From assembly GCA_035691285.1 (NCBI GenBank), contig DASSJI010000233.1, forward strand, positions 1 through 10,473: a stretch of 10,473 nucleotides of DNA, in the 5' to 3' direction. This document shows, piece after piece, positions 6,812-10,473 of the stretch; positions within the stretch are counted from its first letter, which is position 1, and each line of letters begins with the position of its first letter. Under the pieces are notes generated by a model that worked only from the letters and a program-made list of their open reading frames with translations, did not search any database and was not told the DNA's origin. The position numbers and the translations under genes are program-made. Source of the stretch: DATFEN01 sp035691285. GTDB lineage: Bacteria > Acidobacteriota > Vicinamibacteria > Fen-336.

Positions 6812-9613
6812 CTAGAAACGGACCTTCGCGCCGACCATCACGCGTCGCGGGTCGACCGGTGTAAGCGGCCAGTAATAGGTCGACGCCGTGACGCGGGAGG
6901 TCACGACGTCCTCGTACACGTCCGAGTTGAAGGCGTTGAGCAGGTCGGCGAAGGCCGAGACACGGACCTGGCTTCCCAGCTTGAAGTCCTTCTGGACGCG
7001 CATGTCCAGCAGCATGACGTCGGGAAGCCGGCCCCTGTTCCCGCGGGGCTCGAGGAAGATGGTCGTGCCTTCGGGGATGTTGGTGCCCTCGACGGCCCCC
7101 CTGCGGATGATGTGCGCGTTGTCGCGCCACTGGAAGTTCGCGGAGACGAGGAAGTCTGCCGGCAACTGGTACACCCCCTGCACTTTCGCGGCCCAGGTCA
7201 CGTCGAGCACGAGCCGGCCATCGCCGTTCACGAAGGAATTGGGGTCCCTGCCCCAGGTTCGGAACAGCAGGCCTCCTCGCTGGATGATGCTCGTCCCGGC
7301 ACCGCCACCTCCGTCGGCGATCCGACCCGTGCCACGGAGCCAGGTAACCGACGTGTTGAGCTGCCACTTGTTCGTCATGCGCTTGAGCAGGACGGCGCTG
7401 ACTGCATGGACGTCGCTGTGCGCCTGGTCCGAGTTGGTGATTCGGAACTGCCGTTCGGCGGGATCGCTCACGAGCTGGTAGACGTCGAATGTCCTCCCGG
7501 TGGGGTCGTCGCCGAGGTTGTCGGTGAACGGGACCGTGACGTATTGGCCCGTGATGTCCTTCCACGCCGCGTAATCGCGCGCGCGTTTGTAGACGTAGTT
7601 GACCTGGGCGCCCAGGCCCTGCATCAGCTCACGCTCCAGGCTCAGGATGTACTGGTCCGTGTGGGGACTCTTGTAATCCGGGTCGACCCCGAGGTTGGTG
7701 TTGTCGCTGAACAAGCTGAGCTCCTCGAACTGCCCGGTCTCGAAGTTGTAGTTCGTCCCCGCGTACGTCGCCTTCACGTTGGGGCCGATGATGTTTGCGA
7801 ACTCGCCCGTGGCGATCGGCCGGTGGTAACGGCCGACGTGACCCTTGAGCACGGTCCGGCCGTCCGCCGTCAGCTTCAGGTTGAAACCCACCCGCGGCGA
7901 GAAGGACTTCCAGGTGAAGAAGTCCGTCTTGGGGAACGTCGTGCCCGTGGGATTCCCGAACTCGTCGAGCTCCTCCTGCTCGGCGGCGAACGCCTTGTTG
8001 TGGTCGTATCGGAAACCCAGGTTGAGCGAGAGCCGGTCGTTGACCTTCACCGTGTCGTCGACGAACGCGCCGAGGTTGCGCGCCTGGCCGCTGTAGCTGA
8101 ACGGCTGCCGCTCGTAGCCGTACCCGTATCTCACGCCATAGTACGTATAGGTATAGACGAAGTCGTTGAAGCCGTAGATCCCCTGCGCAATGGTGTCGCT
8201 GTACTGGACCCCGAACTTGAAGTCGTGACTCGCCCCGAGGAAGTCGTCCGCCAGGTGAGAGACCTTCGCCGATACCACCGTGCGCCGCGGGTGGGTCTCG
8301 TACCAGTAGTACGGGCCGCCGCTGATGAAGCCGGTGTCGATGTCGTAGAAACGGGTCATGTCTCTCGGCTGGTTCGGGTCGGTGGGGTCGCCGAACGTGT
8401 CACCGTAGAAACCTGAGTAGCGCACGTCGAGGACGGTCTTGTCCGAGAGCGTGCCGGTGTAGGCGAGCCCGGGGGTGGGACGGTTGCTCGTGCGGGTCCA
8501 AGCGGTGGTCGGCGCCACGTTCACACCGTAGCCGTTGGGGTTGTCGGTCGTCTTCTCGTCGAAGTTGAAGTTGGCCACGATCCTGTGTCTCGGGCTGATC
8601 TGCCAGTTGATCTTGCCGAAATAGCGGTCGTTCTGCACGCGGTAGAGGGCGATGGGATTGCTCACGTCCACGCCCGCTGCTCCGTAGTAGTCGCGCTGGA
8701 GCTGGTAGGACGCGAAGAACCAGAGCTTGTCCTTCACGATCGGGCCGCCGAGCTGAGCCGTGAAGTCGTGGAACGTGTCGCGGGTGAAGGGACAGCGCGA
8801 GTCCCCGCAGGTGTCGAAGAAGCTGCCGTCGGGATTCTTGAGATCCTCTGTGTTGTTCGAGGTCAGGCCGTCCGTCTGCAGGAAGTAGTTCGCGTCGCCG
8901 TGGAACTCGTTCGTGCCCTGGCGGGTGACGACGTTGTAGACGGCCCCGCTCAGGTTGCCGTACTCCGCGGGCGCCCCCAGCGAGAGCACCTCGACCTCTT
9001 CGATCGCGTCGGTGTTGGGTTCCGGGGAATCGTTCCAGTAGGCGTCGGTGATGTCCACGCCGTCGAGCTGGAAGGAGTTCTCGTCCCAGGACGAGCCGTA
9101 GACCATCGTATTGCGGCCTCCGTCCTGGGCCAGCGACCCGGGCGCGGCGGCCAGGAGGCTGAAGAAGCTGTTGCGGCGCACCGGCGCGTTCTCGACCCAG
9201 TTGCGGTCGTAGTTCGAGCCGACCTCGTTCGACGTCGTATCGACGACCGGCGTCTCGCCCACGACGTCGATGACCTCTTGGAGCTGGCTGACCTCCAGGC
9301 CCGCGTTCACCTCGATGGTCGAGCCCACACCGACACGGAGGCTGCGCCTCGCGACGGTCTTGAAGCCGCTCATGCTGAAGATGACCTCGTAGTCACCGGG
9401 AGGCAGGTTCAAGAACCGGTAGAAGCCGAGCTCGTTCGTCGTGGCGGTCTGCGTGCCGACGATGTTGGGCCCGCTCACCGACACGCCGACTCCGGGCAGC
9501 ACGGCGCCGGTCGAGTCCTTCACGGTTCCGGAGATGCTTCCGGTCGTTCGCTGTGCGAGAGCGGGCACGGCGAAGACCCCCAGCAGGGCGGCGAGGTAGG
9601 CGAGCCTACGCAT
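6812..9613 (-). CDS. Oar-like TonB-dependent outer-membrane receptor
   Basis: A 933-residue outer-membrane protein. A signal peptide (MRRLAYLAALLGVFAVPALA, cleaved about 20/21) precedes a carboxypeptidase-regulatory-like beta-sandwich (about 25-105: GSISGTVKDSTGAVLPGV, GFYRFLNLPPGDYEV). A plug follows (VVGETPVVDTTSNEV; LDGVDITDAY with D184 and D187; GAPAEYGNLSGAVYNVVT), then a long Tyr/Phe/Asn-rich barrel containing GGPIVKDKLWFF at 289-300 and ending in VMVGAKVRF with terminal Phe. Such receptors import or bind large ligands using TonB energy; the ligand is unknown. Two close cysteines, C269 and C274, could form a disulfide in a surface loop. The ATG at 9613 is chosen for its AAGGAG site and because the signal peptide starts there; the frame stays open to 10057 but the extension is non-coding in character. 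The stop abuts the convergent hydrolase stop. Confidence 0.93.
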   Translation of the reverse strand: MRRLAYLAALLGVFAVPALAQRTTGSISGTVKDSTGAVLPGVGVSVSGPNIVGTQTATTNELGFYRFLNLPPGDYEVIFSMSGFKTVARRSLRVGVGSTIEVNAGLEVSQLQEVIDVVGETPVVDTTSNEVGSNYDRNWVENAPVRRNSFFSLLAAAPGSLAQDGGRNTMVYGSSWDENSFQLDGVDITDAYWNDSPEPNTDAIEEVEVLSLGAPAEYGNLSGAVYNVVTRQGTNEFHGDANYFLQTDGLTSNNTEDLKNPDGSFFDTCGDSRCPFTRDTFHDFTAQLGGPIVKDKLWFFASYQLQRDYYGAAGVDVSNPIALYRVQNDRYFGKINWQISPRHRIVANFNFDEKTTDNPNGYGVNVAPTTAWTRTSNRPTPGLAYTGTLSDKTVLDVRYSGFYGDTFGDPTDPNQPRDMTRFYDIDTGFISGGPYYWYETHPRRTVVSAKVSHLADDFLGASHDFKFGVQYSDTIAQGIYGFNDFVYTYTYYGVRYGYGYERQPFSYSGQARNLGAFVDDTVKVNDRLSLNLGFRYDHNKAFAAEQEELDEFGNPTGTTFPKTDFFTWKSFSPRVGFNLKLTADGRTVLKGHVGRYHRPIATGEFANIIGPNVKATYAGTNYNFETGQFEELSLFSDNTNLGVDPDYKSPHTDQYILSLERELMQGLGAQVNYVYKRARDYAAWKDITGQYVTVPFTDNLGDDPTGRTFDVYQLVSDPAERQFRITNSDQAHSDVHAVSAVLLKRMTNKWQLNTSVTWLRGTGRIADGGGGAGTSIIQRGGLLFRTWGRDPNSFVNGDGRLVLDVTWAAKVQGVYQLPADFLVSANFQWRDNAHIIRRGAVEGTNIPEGTTIFLEPRGNRGRLPDVMLLDMRVQKDFKLGSQVRVSAFADLLNAFNSDVYEDVVTSRVTASTYYWPLTPVDPRRVMVGAKVRF

Positions 9614-9621
9614 GGGTTCAG

Positions 9622-9627
9622 CTCCTT
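9622..9627 (-). promoter_or_regulatory. Shine-Dalgarno AAGGAG of the TonB-dependent receptor
   Basis: On the minus strand AAGGAG lies eight bases before the ATG at 9613. It fixes the start of the receptor at its signal peptide rather than at any of the upstream in-frame starts. Confidence 0.8.
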
Positions 9628-9640
9628 CGAGGTTTTCGGG

Positions 9641-9669
9641 ATGATACGCAGACGCCCCGGGCCTGTCGA
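9641..9669 (-). promoter_or_regulatory. Sigma70-type promoter for the TonB-dependent receptor
   Basis: Read on the minus strand, TCGACA (9669-9664) and TATCAT (9646-9641) are separated by exactly 17 bases, each matching five of six consensus positions. The expected start near 9634 gives a leader of about 20 bases that contains the AAGGAG site. Seen by eye, not tested. Confidence 0.6.
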
Positions 9670-9684
9670 GGCCTTTTCCGGGGC

Positions 9685-9696
9685 TCAAGAACTTGA
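9685..9696. repeat. 12-base inverted repeat upstream of the receptor promoter (candidate regulator site)
   Basis: TCAAGAACTTGA has perfect 5-base arms (TCAAG/CTTGA) around AA. It lies 15 bases beyond the receptor's -35 hexamer, at roughly -51 to -62 from the predicted start, a common location for an activator site. No known regulator is recognised. Confidence 0.35.
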
Positions 9697-9719
9697 ACGA
9701 CCTTTTTCGAGTGCTGGGA

Positions 9720-9732
9720 GCCGACCGTCGGC
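9720..9732. repeat. 13-base inverted repeat just upstream of the antitoxin -35 box (candidate operator)
   Basis: GCCGACCGTCGGC has perfect 5-base arms around CCG and ends one base before the TTGACG hexamer at 9734. Ribbon-helix-helix antitoxins usually repress their own promoter from such short repeats, so this is a candidate binding site for the adjacent antitoxin. The role is inferred from position. Confidence 0.35.
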
Positions 9733-9733
9733 C

Positions 9734-9762
9734 TTGACGGCCAAGTATGGCCACCCTACGAT
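9734..9762 (+). promoter_or_regulatory. Sigma70-type promoter giving a leaderless antitoxin transcript
   Basis: TTGACG (9734-9739) and TACGAT (9757-9762) are separated by 17 bases. They match five and four of six consensus bases, including the key TA..AT positions of the -10. Transcription should start about 6-7 bases past the -10, at 9768-9769, which is the first base or so of the ATG at 9768. No Shine-Dalgarno precedes that ATG, in keeping with leaderless translation. Confidence 0.58.
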
Positions 9763-9775
9763 GGCATATGGCCAC
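9747..9775 (+). repeat. Direct repeat ATGGCCAC, 21 bases apart, bracketing the antitoxin -10 box
   Basis: ATGGCCAC occurs at 9747-9754 and 9768-9775, each containing the palindrome TGGCCA. The 21-base offset is two helical turns, putting both copies on one face of the DNA either side of the -10 hexamer. Further GGCC cores at 9730 and 9739 continue an approximately 10-base phase. Each copy is also an in-frame ATG, so either could be called as the start codon. Confidence 0.4.
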
Positions 9776-10052
9776 ACCCACGCTGAAGGCGACCTTCTCG
9801 CTGGACCTCCAGAGCGCGCGTACCTTGGAGTCGCTGGCCCGGCGGTGGAAGGTCTCGAAGTCCGAGGCGCTTCGGCGTGCGATCCGCGGGGCAGCGGCAG
9901 CTCCCGCGACGGGCGCGGATGACGCGATCCGGGCGCTCGATGCTCTCCAGCGGTCGTTGGCGCTCACGAAGGCCGAGGCGCGCGAGTGGGAGCGCCGTAC
10001 TCGGGCGGAACGTCGCGCCTCCTCGCTCCGCTCGGAGCGCCCGAGGCCTTGA
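9768..10052 (+). CDS. Ribbon-helix-helix antitoxin (VapB-like)
   Basis: A 94-residue small protein. Residues about 5-45 form a ribbon-helix-helix fold: strand LKATFSLDL, helix QSARTLESLARRW, turn KVSK, helix SEALRRAIRGAA. This would dimerise, bind the operator and repress the cassette. The C-terminal part (about 50-94) has the helical LDALQRSLALTKAEAREWE followed by an arginine-rich tail (RRTRAERR), probably the toxin-binding segment. I prefer the ATG at 9768 over the in-frame ATG at 9747, because the promoter's predicted start falls on 9768 and the extra seven residues (MATLRWH) lie outside the fold. The stop overlaps the toxin start, so toxin synthesis is probably coupled. Family membership is from fold pattern, not from a match to a named antitoxin. 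Confidence 0.8.
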   Translation: MATPTLKATFSLDLQSARTLESLARRWKVSKSEALRRAIRGAAAAPATGADDAIRALDALQRSLALTKAEAREWERRTRAERRASSLRSERPRP

Positions 10053-10423
10053 TTCACCTGGATACGAGCTTCCTCATCCGAGCGTTGGTACGGGGCTCCG
10101 ACGAGGACCGGCGGCTCCGCGACTGGCTCCGGGGCGGCGAAAGCCTGGCGATGAGCGCTGTGGCCTGGGCCGAGTTTCTCTGTGGTCCCCTCAGACCGGG
10201 CGAGGTGGAGCTGGCGGAGACGCTCGTTACAGCGCGCGCTCCGTTCGGCGAGGACGAGGCGACCCTGGCCGCCCGACTCTTCAACGAGAGCGGGCGCAGG
10301 CGCGGATCGATGCTCGACTGCATGATCGGCGCAACGGCCCTCCAGGCGGGCGCAAGCCTCGCCACCGCCAACCCCTCGGACTTCACCCGCTTCGTGTCCG
10401 CCGGGTTGACGCTGGCCCGCTGA
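10049..10423 (+). CDS. vapC: PIN-domain ribonuclease toxin (VapC-like)
   Basis: A 124-residue single PIN domain, the normal VapC length. The acidic metal-binding residues are all visible: D5 in HLDTSFLI, E42 in AVAWAEFL, D90 in SMLDCMIGATAL and D111 in TANPSDF, with N108 in the usual Asn position. Such enzymes are Mg2+-dependent endoribonucleases that cleave tRNA or rRNA when free of their antitoxin. I place the start at TTG 10049, which overlaps the antitoxin stop (TTGA) and begins exactly at the first beta strand (MIHLDTSF); a GTG at 9986 would add 21 residues unlike the fold and overlap the antitoxin by 67 bases. Nothing suggests inactivation. The target RNA is unknown. Confidence 0.9.
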   Translation: MIHLDTSFLIRALVRGSDEDRRLRDWLRGGESLAMSAVAWAEFLCGPLRPGEVELAETLVTARAPFGEDEATLAARLFNESGRRRGSMLDCMIGATALQAGASLATANPSDFTRFVSAGLTLAR

Positions 10424-10426
10424 GCC

Positions 10427-10473
10427 TCAGCCCAGCCAGTCCCGAAGCTTGTACCAGGCGCCGACGAGGGGGA
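10427..10473 (-). CDS. C-terminal end of an unidentified protein (starts outside the window)
   Basis: On the minus strand the last 14 codons read PLVGAWYKLRDWLG followed by TGA (10429-10427). The aromatic/basic tail and codon choice look like a genuine protein end, and it converges with the toxin stop with only three bases between. Too little is present to assign a family. Confidence 0.5.
   Translation of the reverse strand, partial: PLVGAWYKLRDWLG

Noticed and set aside
7112..9922. Two plus-strand frames of 434 and 445 codons (7112-8416, 8585-9922) opposite the receptor gene
   Set aside because: They are V/R/E/D-rich mirror frames of the receptor codons, with no motif, ribosome site or signal, and the second runs through the promoter region. 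The minus strand encodes an unmistakable TonB-dependent receptor.
9986..10051. Upstream GTG start at 9986 for the PIN toxin
   Set aside because: The extra 21 residues (MGAPYSGGTSRL onward) precede the first PIN strand and overlap the antitoxin extensively. TTG at 10049 gives the normal N-terminus and a 4-base overlap like the other gene junctions here.
9614..10057. Extension of the receptor frame upstream to 10057
   Set aside because: It would run antisense through the whole antitoxin gene and place 148 residues before a clear signal peptide. The ribosome site and promoter support 9613.
1..10473. CRISPR array, insertion sequence, integrase, tRNA or rRNA
   Set aside because: I saw no regularly spaced long repeats, transposase motifs, terminal inverted repeats with target duplications, or cloverleaf/rRNA-like sequence on reading both strands by eye.

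Overview
The window is very GC-rich DNA with few non-coding bases. The best taxonomic clue is a TonB-dependent receptor of the Oar-like type (an N-terminal carboxypeptidase-regulatory-like domain followed by a plug and barrel). These are multiplied in Acidobacteriota and some related didermic phyla, so a Gram-negative, acidobacterium-like soil or environmental bacterium is the most economical reading. This is inference from one family and from base composition; no rRNA or marker gene is present.

Layout: (1) 1-235, minus strand: the N-terminus of a polytopic membrane protein resembling GT-C type glycosyltransferases. (2) 262-5720, plus strand: a tight run of five surface-polysaccharide genes: GT4, rhamnosyltransferase-like GT2, a GT4::GT2 fusion, a DPM1-like GT2, and a small DUF2304-type membrane protein. 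The first four are joined by 4-base start/stop overlaps (ATGA, GTGA, GTGA) and the fifth follows after 2 bases. (3) 5729-6811, plus strand, 8 bases further on: an exported M14-type succinylglutamate desuccinylase/aspartoacylase-family protein with intact zinc ligands but an altered substrate motif. (4) 6812-9613, minus strand: the Oar-like receptor, whose stop codon directly abuts that of the previous gene. (5) 9614-9767: a divergent control region with two recognisable sigma70-type promoters and several short inverted or direct repeats. (6) 9768-10423, plus strand: a two-gene toxin-antitoxin cassette (ribbon-helix-helix antitoxin, PIN-domain VapC-like toxin) with a 4-base overlap and an apparently leaderless antitoxin transcript. 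(7) 10427-10473, minus strand: the last 14 codons of another gene.

How the parts may work together: the glycosyltransferases would assemble an oligosaccharide on a lipid carrier at the inner face of the cytoplasmic membrane. The DPM1-like enzyme with its DUF2304 partner would make a polyprenyl-phosphate sugar, which GT-C type membrane enzymes such as the one starting at 235 typically use as donor. The hydrolase, receptor and toxin-antitoxin genes have no clear link to the polysaccharide genes beyond position. I see no CRISPR, tRNA, rRNA, insertion sequence or defence island. The most distinctive points are the GT4::GT2 fusion beside its GT4 paralogue, the altered motif in the hydrolase, and the compact regulatory region with a leaderless toxin-antitoxin promoter.
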